This document shows, piece by piece, positions 1-6,101 of a stretch of 8,068 nt of DNA. The stretch's first letter is position 1. Every line of letters starts with the position of its first letter. This DNA comes from CAZOHN01 sp964579325 (GTDB taxonomy: Bacteria > Pseudomonadota > Alphaproteobacteria > Rhodobacterales > Rhodobacteraceae), in assembly GCA_964579325.1 (NCBI GenBank), contig CAZOHN010000163.1, positions 1-8,068 on the forward strand, in the 5' to 3' direction. A program made the position numbers and the translations under genes. Below the pieces are notes generated by a model that saw nothing but the letters and a program-made list of their open reading frames with translations, searched no databases and was not told the DNA's origin.

Positions 1-503
1 AGGAGCATCCGCTCTGGGCCAAGGAGCTCTACGGCTTTGCCGAGCATGTGCCGGAAACCGAGGAGTATGGCATTGCGTCGTTCGTCTACCGCGCCCGGGC
101 GCCGTTCCATCCGGGCCGCATCCATGCGGTTCTGAACGGGCCGCTTCCCGGCGTGATCCGTGCCAAGGGCCACTTCTGGATCGCGACACGGCCGAACTGG
201 GTGGCGGAGTTCTCGCTTGCCGGGGCGATCTCGTCGGTCTCGCCGCTCGGGGCGTGGTGGGCGGCCGTCCCGCGCGATCGCTGGCCTGACGGGGGAGACA
301 TGCGCGAGGACGTCGAACGCAACTGGGTCGAGCCCTGGGGAGACCGCCGGCAGGAACTCGTCTTCATCGGACATGGCATGGACGAGGCCGCGATCCGTTC
401 GGCGCTTGATGCAGCCCTTCTGGGCACCGGCTACTATGCGCCGGAACTCTGGGCGGACTACCCCGATCCGTTCCCGCAGTGGAACCTGTCACGGGCAGCG
501 TGA
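1..503 (+). CDS. CobW/COG0523 family GTPase (putative zinc chaperone), C-terminal part, 5' truncated
   Basis: This is the tail of a gene that begins before the window. The reading frame is open from base 3 and ends at TGA 501-503. An internal GTG at 48 could be mistaken for a start, but the frame continues upstream of it with family-like sequence (EHPLWAKELYGFAEH), so it is not the start. What is present is the CobW C-terminal domain. Its landmarks are SFVYRARAPFHPGR, GVIRAKGHFWIATRP, the aromatic GAWWAAVPRDRWP stretch, WGDRRQELVFIGHGMDEAAIRSALDAALL, and a DPFPQW ending. COG0523 proteins are P-loop GTPases that deliver metal; the subgroup with the GDRRQELVFIG block includes zinc-responsive (ZigA/YeiR-like) members often controlled by Zur. 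The GTPase domain and CxCC metal motif lie outside the window, so the zinc role is inferred from the C-terminal domain. It converges on the VWA gene. Confidence 0.88.
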   Translation, partial: EHPLWAKELYGFAEHVPETEEYGIASFVYRARAPFHPGRIHAVLNGPLPGVIRAKGHFWIATRPNWVAEFSLAGAISSVSPLGAWWAAVPRDRWPDGGDMREDVERNWVEPWGDRRQELVFIGHGMDEAAIRSALDAALLGTGYYAPELWADYPDPFPQWNLSRAA

Positions 504-505
504 GC

Positions 506-534
506 GAATGGCGGAGACTTGTGCCCCGCCATTC
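506..534. terminator. Hairpin between convergent genes, probable bidirectional terminator
   Basis: GAATGGCGG (506-514) and CCGCCATTC (526-534) form a perfect 9-bp inverted repeat with an 11-nt loop. It lies 2 bases after the stop codon of the CobW gene and 26 bases after the stop of the VWA gene on the other strand. Position and stem stability fit transcription termination for both. No T-run follows on either strand, so it is not a textbook intrinsic terminator. The left arm overlaps a second possible stem: GGCGGAGAC (510-518) with GTCTCCGCC (551-559). Confidence 0.55.
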
Positions 535-560
535 AGCGCTAGCTCAACCGGTCTCCGCCT

Positions 561-2576
561 TCAGCGCGACAGACCCTGCGCAAGCCGCATCATCTGCACG
601 GCCTCGGCGCGGTAGCCGAAGGCATCTTCGCCACGGGCGCCGGTGGCGAGTGCGATGGCCTCGTCCCAGCCCCAGGCGCCAAGATACTTCGGGTCGCGCA
701 AGAGCTGGCCCATCCCGGCAATCGAAGCCGCGAAGCGGACATCCTCGCCCGGTTCGGAAACCGCTGCCGGGATCGGTGCCTCGATCAGTTGCGAGGTGTC
801 CTCGCCCGGCACCTTGTAGCGCAGCCGCAGGAACCCGAACTCTTCCGCCGCGCCCTGCACCTCCGGCGCCGCATAGCGCAGCGGGTCGGTCAGCCGCGCG
901 TCCGAGCCGACGGGCGTGATCTCGTAGATCGCCGTCACCGTATGCCCCGCCCCGATCTCGCCCGCATCGACGCGGTCGTTGTTGAAGTCCTCGCGGGCAA
1001 GCGCGCGCGTCTCGTAGCCGATCAGCCGCCATTCCGCGACGGTGGCGGGGTTCCACTCGACCTGGATCTTCACGTCATCGGCAATCGGGAAGAGCGCTCC
1101 GGTCAACTCGTCCACAAGCACCTTCCGGGCCTCGCTCAGCGTGTCGATGTAAGCGGCGGTGCCGTTGCCGTTCTGCGCCAGCGCCTGCATCGTGGCATCA
1201 TCCAGATTGCCCCGCCCGAAGCCTAGCACCGAGAGATAGGTGCCGCTCTCGCGTTCACGCGCGATGTAGGTCTCGAGTTCGGCGGGGTCGCTGAGCCCGA
1301 CGTTGAAGTCGCCATCGGTCAGCAGGAGCACCCGGCTCACCTCGCCCTCGGCCGCCATGCGCTCCGCCACGCCATAGGCCAGCCGCAGCCCCTCACCGCC
1401 GGCAGTCGACCCGCCCGCCTCCAGCCGGTCGAGCGCAGCCAGGATCGTTTCGCGCTCCGCCGCCGAGGTGGGGGCCAGAACCTCGCCGGCCGAACCGGCA
1501 TAGGCCACGATGGCAACCTGATCCTCGGGCCGTAGCTCGGGCAGCATCAGCCGCAGCGACTGCTTGAGAAGCGGCAGCTTGTTTGCATCCTGCATCGACC
1601 CTGACGTATCGACGAGGAACACGAGGTTCAGCGGCGGCCGGTCCTCGACCGCGGGCATCCGGCCCTTGAGGCCGATGGTGACAAGCCGCGTGCCGTCGTT
1701 CCAGGGTGTCGCCGCCACGCTTACGGTGGTGCGGAACGGCGCGCCATCAGACTCAGGCGCGGGCCAGGCGTAGGGGAAGTAGTTCACCATCTCCTCGATC
1801 CGCACCGCCTCGGACGGGGGCAGAACGCCCATCGAGAGCGAGGAGCGGACGACGGCCCATGAGGCAGTGTCGACGTCGATCGAGAAGGTCGAGACCGGCT
1901 CCTCCGCCGTCACCTTGAGCGGGTTGGCGTCGGCATTGGCATAGGCCTCGGTGTTCTGCACCGGCTGCCGCATCGCCTCCGATGTCACCATGCCGATCGC
2001 CGGAGCTGCGGCCATCGGCGCAGACTGCATCGGTGCCTCGGCCCGAAGGCGGGCGACCGGCGAGGGCGGGGCGGCGTAAAGCTCGGCGTCGGCTTCCGGG
2101 GCCTCCTGCGCGAACATCGGTTCGACGACCGGCTCCGCTACCGCTACCGAAGATTCCGCAAGGGGGGCTGCCTCGCGGACGGCGGTCCGGTCCTGCACGG
2201 CAGCGCCGGTCGCCTCCGGTGCCGCCACGCCGGGGACGTCCGCATCGGTGGCCTTGGGCAACACCGGCCCCGAGGGCGGCAAGGGAGAATTGGGAAGCAC
2301 GACGACGAGCCCGAAGGCAATCGCGGCGACCGATGCGGTGGCTGCAAGCGCCCCGCGAGAGGTGAGGGTGGCAAACATGGCGCGAACTCCTGTCCAGAAA
2401 CCCGCCCCTCCCTCGGGGCGGCCGGACATGGGACGCGCGGCTTCCGCCGATCCTTGGACACGCTCGAACTCGGCCATCGCCCGCGCCAGGGCATCGGCCT
2501 TGCGGGCGGGCTCGGGCGCAGGTTCGGCCGCGCGAAGCGCGGCCTTGAGCCGGTCGAGGTCGGGATCGTCGGTCAT
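561..2576 (-). CDS. Membrane-anchored von Willebrand factor type A (YfbK-like) protein, possible sigma-factor regulator
   Basis: A 671-aa protein. Residues 1-75 are charged and Ala-rich and probably cytoplasmic (MTDDPDLDRLKAALRAAEP...). Residues about 76-95 (GALAATASVAAIAFGLVVVL) form one hydrophobic membrane segment. Residues about 100-215 are a low-complexity Pro/Ala linker. A VWA-N-type block follows (STFSIDVDTASWAVVRSSL, EEMVNYFPYAWP, about 229-272), then the VWA domain from about 316. A complete MIDAS metal site is visible: DTSGSM (D323, S325, S327), T391 and TDGD (D421). The C-terminal third, up to FGYRAEAVQMMRLAQGLSR, matches the extension of YfbK-like VWA proteins. Length is normal for that family. 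The start ATG overlaps the sigma-factor stop as ATGA, with AAGGAG a few bases upstream, so translation is coupled. YfbK homologues are usually lipoproteins or secreted; here no lipobox is seen and the anchor is internal, the layout of a transmembrane anti-sigma factor. That role is inference. Confidence 0.9.
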   Translation of the reverse strand: MTDDPDLDRLKAALRAAEPAPEPARKADALARAMAEFERVQGSAEAARPMSGRPEGGAGFWTGVRAMFATLTSRGALAATASVAAIAFGLVVVLPNSPLPPSGPVLPKATDADVPGVAAPEATGAAVQDRTAVREAAPLAESSVAVAEPVVEPMFAQEAPEADAELYAAPPSPVARLRAEAPMQSAPMAAAPAIGMVTSEAMRQPVQNTEAYANADANPLKVTAEEPVSTFSIDVDTASWAVVRSSLSMGVLPPSEAVRIEEMVNYFPYAWPAPESDGAPFRTTVSVAATPWNDGTRLVTIGLKGRMPAVEDRPPLNLVFLVDTSGSMQDANKLPLLKQSLRLMLPELRPEDQVAIVAYAGSAGEVLAPTSAAERETILAALDRLEAGGSTAGGEGLRLAYGVAERMAAEGEVSRVLLLTDGDFNVGLSDPAELETYIARERESGTYLSVLGFGRGNLDDATMQALAQNGNGTAAYIDTLSEARKVLVDELTGALFPIADDVKIQVEWNPATVAEWRLIGYETRALAREDFNNDRVDAGEIGAGHTVTAIYEITPVGSDARLTDPLRYAAPEVQGAAEEFGFLRLRYKVPGEDTSQLIEAPIPAAVSEPGEDVRFAASIAGMGQLLRDPKYLGAWGWDEAIALATGARGEDAFGYRAEAVQMMRLAQGLSR

Positions 2577-3115
2577 GCCCTCTCTCCTTGCGCCATCGCC
2601 CTGAGCCGCTTCTTCACCTCCGACATGCGCCAGCTCACCGTGCCTTCCGAAATGCCCAGAACCTCGCCCGCCTCGCGGTGGTTCATCTCCTCTCCCAGAA
2701 CCAGCGCCACCGTGTCGCGCAGGTCTTCCGGCAGCGCGCGCATGGCCGTGGCGAGCCAGTCCGCCGCTTCCGCAGCCTCGGCATCGGCCTCGCGCCGCGC
2801 CACTTCCCAGTCGCCCCAGCCATCCGACGCCTTCGCCCGCGTCGCCTCGCGGCGCCGGCGGTCGTGGGCGGCATTCACCACCACGCGGTGCAGCCAGGTC
2901 GTGAACCGCGCCTCACCGCGCCAACTCCGCAGCTTGGCAGGAAGCGCAATGCAGATGTCCTGCGCAAGATCCTCGGCTTCGGCCTTCGATCCGGTCATCC
3001 GCCATGCGACCCGGAAGACGCGGTCGTAGTGCCGCGCGACCAGCGACGAAAACGCCTGCCGGTCGCCCAGCCGGGCGGCCTCCGCCAGCGCCTCGTCGCT
3101 CGTTTCCATCCGCAT
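2573..3115 (-). CDS. ECF-type RNA polymerase sigma-70 family factor
   Basis: A 180-aa protein with only the two domains of group IV (ECF) sigma factors. Region 2 spans about residues 20-88: AFSSLVARHYDRVFRVAWRM, the AEDLAQDICIALPAKL core-binding helix, and FTTWLHRVVVNAAHDRRRR for -10 recognition. Region 4 spans about 124-172: LPEDLRDTVALVLGEEMNHREAGEVLGIS, then EGTVSWRMSEVKKRLRA as the helix-turn-helix for -35 contact. An acidic, Ala-rich linker (about 95-122) joins them. The first ATG is at 3115 and a second at 3109. GGGGCG on the coding strand lies about 8 nt before the second ATG but only 2 nt before the first, so the real start may be 3109 (178 aa). The last codons overlap the VWA gene by 4 bp, making that protein the natural candidate partner. 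No sigma-1 or sigma-3 region is present. The ECF subgroup cannot be assigned by eye. Confidence 0.93.
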   Translation of the reverse strand: MRMETSDEALAEAARLGDRQAFSSLVARHYDRVFRVAWRMTGSKAEAEDLAQDICIALPAKLRSWRGEARFTTWLHRVVVNAAHDRRRREATRAKASDGWGDWEVARREADAEAAEAADWLATAMRALPEDLRDTVALVLGEEMNHREAGEVLGISEGTVSWRMSEVKKRLRAMAQGERA

Positions 3116-3172
3116 CTCGCCCCGTTGGACGCAAGGGACCGCGCGATCCTTGGGACCGCACGACGAAAGAGA
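3116..3172. promoter_or_regulatory. Upstream region of the sigma/VWA operon with an 8-bp direct repeat
   Basis: This 57-bp gap separates the HIT gene stop from the ECF sigma start, both on the minus strand. On the plus strand GGGACCGC occurs at 3135-3142 and again at 3152-3159, 17 bp apart start to start. CAAGG (3132-3136) and CCTTG (3148-3152) also form a short inverted repeat between them. Many ECF factors activate their own promoter, so a recognition site is expected here, but I do not see a convincing pair of -35 and -10 boxes. The sigma operon could also be read through from the HIT gene. Confidence 0.3.
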
Positions 3173-3553
3173 TCAGGCGGGGTTCAGCATCCGGCCAAGC
3201 GGACGACCCGCAAGAATATGCAGGTGGTAATGCGGCACTTCCTGCACACCGTTCAGCCCGGCATTCGAGATCGTGCGGAACCCCGACCCGCCCTCGCCCG
3301 GCTGGATGCCGAGCTTCTGGCAGACCTTCCCGACCACGCGCGTGAAATCGACGATCTCGGCGTCCGTTGCGTTCAGCGCGAAGTCGTCGGCGGTGACGTA
3401 GGCCCCCTTGGGGATCACCAGCACATGATGCGGCGCCTGCGGACGGATGTCCTCGAAGGCCAGCGTATGATCGGTCTCCATCACGGTCCGGTTGGGGATT
3501 TCGCCGCGCAGGATCTTCGCGAAGATGTTCTGGTCGTCGTAGGCATAGGGCAT
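3173..3553 (-). CDS. HIT family nucleotide hydrolase/transferase (HinT-like)
   Basis: A 126-aa protein of the usual HinT length. The N-terminus MPYAYDDQNIFAKILRGEIPNRTVMETD is the standard HinT opening (IFxKIxxGEIP). Then come LAFEDIRPQAPHHVLVIPK and, near the end, the histidine triad EVPHYHLHILAG with H108, H110 and H112; H110 is the expected nucleophile. The C-terminal GRPLGRML matches bacterial HinT proteins. HIT proteins hydrolyse nucleoside phosphoramidates and aminoacyl-adenylates, and several members of the superfamily also split adenosine 5'-phosphosulfate. The start at 3553 is chosen because family homology begins there and GAGG sits about 7 nt upstream. The frame stays open further upstream, but only as a shadow of the preceding gene. 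The gene begins 14 bp after the glycosyltransferase stop, so the two are probably co-transcribed. Key catalytic residues are intact. Confidence 0.93.
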   Translation of the reverse strand: MPYAYDDQNIFAKILRGEIPNRTVMETDHTLAFEDIRPQAPHHVLVIPKGAYVTADDFALNATDAEIVDFTRVVGKVCQKLGIQPGEGGSGFRTISNAGLNGVQEVPHYHLHILAGRPLGRMLNPA

Positions 3554-3567
3554 CGGGAACCTCGGGC

Positions 3568-5145
3568 TCAGTCGGTGAAGAGGTAGTCGGTCGCGGCGAT
3601 CTCGCGCGCCTGCTCCTCGGCGATTCCGAGAAAGCGTGCAAGCGGCGGCGTGTTGTCGGCAAGCGGCGCCCCCTCGCGGATGCGCAGGACGTTCGGAAAG
3701 CCCGCCTCGCGGATCCGGTCGCTCTCGTAGATGATATCGGCCCGGATCGTCGGCAACAGGCGCTTCATCACGTCCGGGGGCGTCATGTCGCCCGCAAGGC
3801 CCACGCGCTTGGCATGGCCGGTCAGGTAGTCGTCGGTGAATCGGCACTCGACCTCGAGCAGCCGGGTCACGCAGCGGTCGGAATAGAAGTCCTGCATCAG
3901 GTCGAGGTTCGAGGGGTCAAGGCAGAACACCAGCCGGTCGGTGTCGTAGTAGTCGAACAGCATCTTCACCAGCGCCCGGCGGTGGCGCGTGCGCTTCTCC
4001 AGCGTCGACTGGATACCGCCGAGGTCGGGCAGCGGAGTCTGTTCCTCGCTGAACAGGTATTCCAGCGCCGGCACGTTCGTCACCTGCCGCACCCGGTCGA
4101 GCAGGCGCTTGCCGACGTGCCATTTCTTGCAGGTAACGATCATCAGCTCGCGCTCGCGGCCAAGGGTAGCCTCGCGCTCCCAGAACCGCGGCGCGAAGCG
4201 GCGGCCGATCCGGCCGCGCCCGGTGAGGAACTTGTGCAGGCTGCGCCCTTCGTTCGAGATCGCGAACTCGGCCCCGCGGCTTGCCCAGAGGTCGCCCAGC
4301 CGGGATTTCAGCTCGGTCGCTTCGGGGCTGATCTTGCGGGCGAAGAGGAAATCCTGGCTCAGCAGAAGCTCGTAGTGGTCGTTGTAGAACGTCACCGGCA
4401 TCCCGTAGTCGGAGAACATCAGGAAGGTGAGCGTCCGGTTGCGGATCTCTCCCTCGGGAACGAGGTGGCGGACGAGCGTCTGGAAGAAGGTCTCGTCGGG
4501 AATCCAGGTCGTGCGGAAGAACCGCAGCACGTCGGGGCGGCTGTCGCAGAAGTCGAGGATCGCCTCGATCGTGCGGCGGCGCAGGCACCACCATTGGCTG
4601 CCGATCATGATCTGCAGGTCGGCGGGAACCTCGCGGGCAAGGCCGAGTCGCTTCTGGAGCTCCATCGCGGCATAGAACAGCCGCTTCCGGCTGCGTTCGT
4701 TGAAGACATGCCGGTAGATCAGCCGTTCGGCCTTGATCCCGGTCTTGATCCAGTCGCTCTCGAAGAAGTCGAAGCTTTCGATATAGTCGGCGTCCTCGGT
4801 GTCGAGGTAGGAATGGGCGTACTCGGCGGTCTTGATCGCCATGCAGTCGCCCGAAAGCATGTAGAAATGCGTGGCCGTGGGGAACGCCGCCACAGCGGCC
4901 CGCACCGCCTCGAGCGTCGCGGCAACGAGCGACCATTCCCCCCACCCGCACTTGTGCCGCCGCCGTGCGAAGGTAACGCCGGGGTTTTCCGCCAGTGCGG
5001 TGGTGATCCTGCGGTAGTCCTCCGGATTGGCGCGGGCATCGAAGTGGATCGCCATGAAGTCGCCCGCCGCAGTCAGGCGGTTCGCCTGCGCGATGATCCC
5101 CTCGGGATCCTTGTGGCACAACAGGACGAACGCGATCTTTGCCAT
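3568..5145 (-). CDS. GT14 (core-2/I-branching, 'Branch') glycosyltransferase with a large uncharacterised C-terminal domain
   Basis: A 525-aa cytoplasmic-looking protein with no signal peptide or membrane segment. Residues 1 to about 255 resemble the Branch/GT14 fold: MAKIAFVLLCHKDPEGI, the GWGEWSLVAATLEAVRAA block (67-84), HFYMLSGDCMAI (93-104), GSQWWCLRRRTIEAIL (182-197) and WIPDETFFQTLVRHL (214-228). E218 in PDE is the likely counterpart of the catalytic acidic residue. There is no DxD, in line with metal-independent GT14 enzymes. GT14 members add beta-1,6-GlcNAc branches or xylose; the donor here cannot be read from sequence. Residues about 265-525 form a second domain (ELMIVTCKKWHVGKRLL, FDYYDTDRLVFCLDPSN, RADIIYESDRIREAG, ending EIAATDYLFTD) that I connect with a DUF592x domain of alphaproteobacteria; its function is unknown to me. 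It heads a minus-strand unit with the HIT gene and is divergent from a sulfotransferase. No clear Shine-Dalgarno precedes the ATG at 5145. Confidence 0.88.
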   Translation of the reverse strand: MAKIAFVLLCHKDPEGIIAQANRLTAAGDFMAIHFDARANPEDYRRITTALAENPGVTFARRRHKCGWGEWSLVAATLEAVRAAVAAFPTATHFYMLSGDCMAIKTAEYAHSYLDTEDADYIESFDFFESDWIKTGIKAERLIYRHVFNERSRKRLFYAAMELQKRLGLAREVPADLQIMIGSQWWCLRRRTIEAILDFCDSRPDVLRFFRTTWIPDETFFQTLVRHLVPEGEIRNRTLTFLMFSDYGMPVTFYNDHYELLLSQDFLFARKISPEATELKSRLGDLWASRGAEFAISNEGRSLHKFLTGRGRIGRRFAPRFWEREATLGRERELMIVTCKKWHVGKRLLDRVRQVTNVPALEYLFSEEQTPLPDLGGIQSTLEKRTRHRRALVKMLFDYYDTDRLVFCLDPSNLDLMQDFYSDRCVTRLLEVECRFTDDYLTGHAKRVGLAGDMTPPDVMKRLLPTIRADIIYESDRIREAGFPNVLRIREGAPLADNTPPLARFLGIAEEQAREIAATDYLFTD

Positions 5146-5275
5146 CGTTGCAACATTGCAGCGCCGTATTAACGGCTGTTGCGCTAGTTAGCGCAAAGCT
5201 TCGTTGAAAAGACAGAGCGTCTTTGCTCTTTTGCCGCTCGATACCCCCTGGGACGGGGCACACCTTGGAGGGTTC
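5146..5275. promoter_or_regulatory. Shared divergent control region of the glycosyltransferase and sulfotransferase genes
   Basis: About 130 bp, clearly less GC-rich than its surroundings, between two outward-facing genes. For the minus-strand glycosyltransferase a possible promoter is TTGCGC (complement of 5191-5196) and TTAATA (complement of 5167-5172) with an 18-bp spacer, which would give a leader of about 15 nt. Three inverted repeats lie here: TGCAA-CA-TTGCA at 5149-5160, the 18-bp palindrome at 5179-5196, and AAAGAC-agagc-GTCTTT at 5208-5224. I see no equally good plus-strand promoter. If the sulfotransferase starts at TTG 5204, the right-hand part of this region is coding. Confidence 0.5.
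5179..5196. promoter_or_regulatory. Perfect palindromic operator candidate
   Basis: TTGCGCTA-GT-TAGCGCAA is a perfect 8+8-bp inverted repeat with a 2-bp centre. Its right arm coincides with the proposed -35 element (5191-5196) of the minus-strand glycosyltransferase promoter, so a protein bound here could affect both divergent genes. As RNA it could make only a 7-bp stem with a tetraloop and has no following T-run, so a dimeric regulator site is more likely than a terminator. The regulator is unknown. Confidence 0.5.
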
Positions 5276-6094
5276 ATGGGTTTCCCCGGCACCTGGATGA
5301 CGGAAAGCGGCAGCGTGGTCTACCGCGTGGTGCCAAAGTGCGCCTGCTCGACCATCGGCCAGATCATGTTCTACTCCGACCACGGCCGCTTCTTCGACGG
5401 CGACATCCACGACGCCACCGACGGCCTGCACAAGTGGGCGCGTGAAGACAGCCAGAAGGTCATCACCGCCGCCGTCAAGGGCCACACCGCGCCGGCGTTC
5501 ACCTGCGTGCGAAACCCCTACACGCGGGTCCTGTCGTCGTTCTTCGACAAGATCTGCGGCATCCAGCGCAACGGCAAGCGGTACCGGGGCAACCTCGTCC
5601 CTCTCCTGATCCAGAAATACGGGATCGAGGTCGGCGGCCCAGAGGGCAAGGACGATTTCGACCAGGTCCGCAGCTTCCGGCGGTTCCTCCTCTTCGTGCG
5701 CGACACCATCCGCTTCCGCCGCCCGATGGACCCCGACATCCACTGGTCGGCCATGTCGGGCCACATCTCCACCTTCATCGTCAACGGCGGCCGCTACGAC
5801 CGGATCTTCTTCACCGAGAAGTTCAACGAGGGAATGCAGGGCGTTCTCGACCGGATCGAGACACCCGTGAAGGTCGACCTCGCCGCGATCCCGAAGTTCA
5901 ACGAGAGCGAGGGCCACGGGCCGAAGCGGGCGCACCCGGTCGAGGACTTCTTCGACGACCTTTCGATGCACCTGATGTGGGAGATCTACCGCAAGGACTT
6001 CCAGCTTTTTCGCTACGATTTCGACAACCCTGGCAACAAGATGCCCAAGGGCGAGGTCGACCTCGACGAGGTGCATGCAAAGCTGGGGGACTGA
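5276..6094 (+). CDS. PAPS-dependent sulfotransferase (Sulfotransfer_2/carbohydrate sulfotransferase-like)
   Basis: The protein is 272 aa from ATG 5276. It probably transfers sulfate from 3'-phosphoadenylyl sulfate (PAPS) to a glycan. The PAPS 5'-phosphate loop is visible as YRVVPKCACSTIGQIMF (VPKCACST at about residues 19-26), and the 3'-phosphate motif as FTCVRNPYTRVLSSFFDK (about 75-92). These are the two signatures of the carbohydrate sulfotransferase family that includes HNK-1 and chondroitin enzymes. No signal peptide or membrane segment is seen, so it should act in the cytoplasm on a precursor. Start choice: GGAGGG at 5267-5272 precedes ATG 5276, and third-position GC rises sharply after it. 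The frame also allows TTG at 5204 (296 aa), which has no ribosome site and sits just behind a palindrome; homologues could still favour it. It is divergent from the GT14 gene. Both enzymes act on glycans, so a shared polysaccharide is plausible but inferred. Confidence 0.85.
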   Translation: MGFPGTWMTESGSVVYRVVPKCACSTIGQIMFYSDHGRFFDGDIHDATDGLHKWAREDSQKVITAAVKGHTAPAFTCVRNPYTRVLSSFFDKICGIQRNGKRYRGNLVPLLIQKYGIEVGGPEGKDDFDQVRSFRRFLLFVRDTIRFRRPMDPDIHWSAMSGHISTFIVNGGRYDRIFFTEKFNEGMQGVLDRIETPVKVDLAAIPKFNESEGHGPKRAHPVEDFFDDLSMHLMWEIYRKDFQLFRYDFDNPGNKMPKGEVDLDEVHAKLGD

Positions 6095-6101
6095 GGCTTT
6101 G

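Noticed and set aside
48..503. GTG at 48 as the start of a small 151-aa protein
   Set aside because: The frame is open to the window edge with family-like residues, and the content is only the C-terminal domain of a larger GTPase.
2588..3586. A 332-codon plus-strand open frame opposite the sigma factor and HIT genes
   Set aside because: It spans two well-supported genes and their intergenic gap, is Arg/His/Pro-rich and shows no family motif.
3554..3847. Upstream extension of the HIT protein to 224 residues
   Set aside because: The added part is out of frame with the end of the glycosyltransferase and Arg-rich; HIT homology and the ribosome site begin at 3553.
3814..5172. A 452-codon plus-strand open frame opposite the glycosyltransferase
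   Set aside because: It is a mirror of the GT14 gene, with low-complexity Val/Glu/Leu composition and no recognisable domain.
3917..6076. A 719-codon open frame on the minus strand across the sulfotransferase and glycosyltransferase genes
   Set aside because: It is antisense to one real gene and out of frame with another. Its composition (repetitive Val/Glu/Asp, then Arg/Pro-rich) is typical of a shadow frame in GC-rich DNA, and both real genes have clear motifs.
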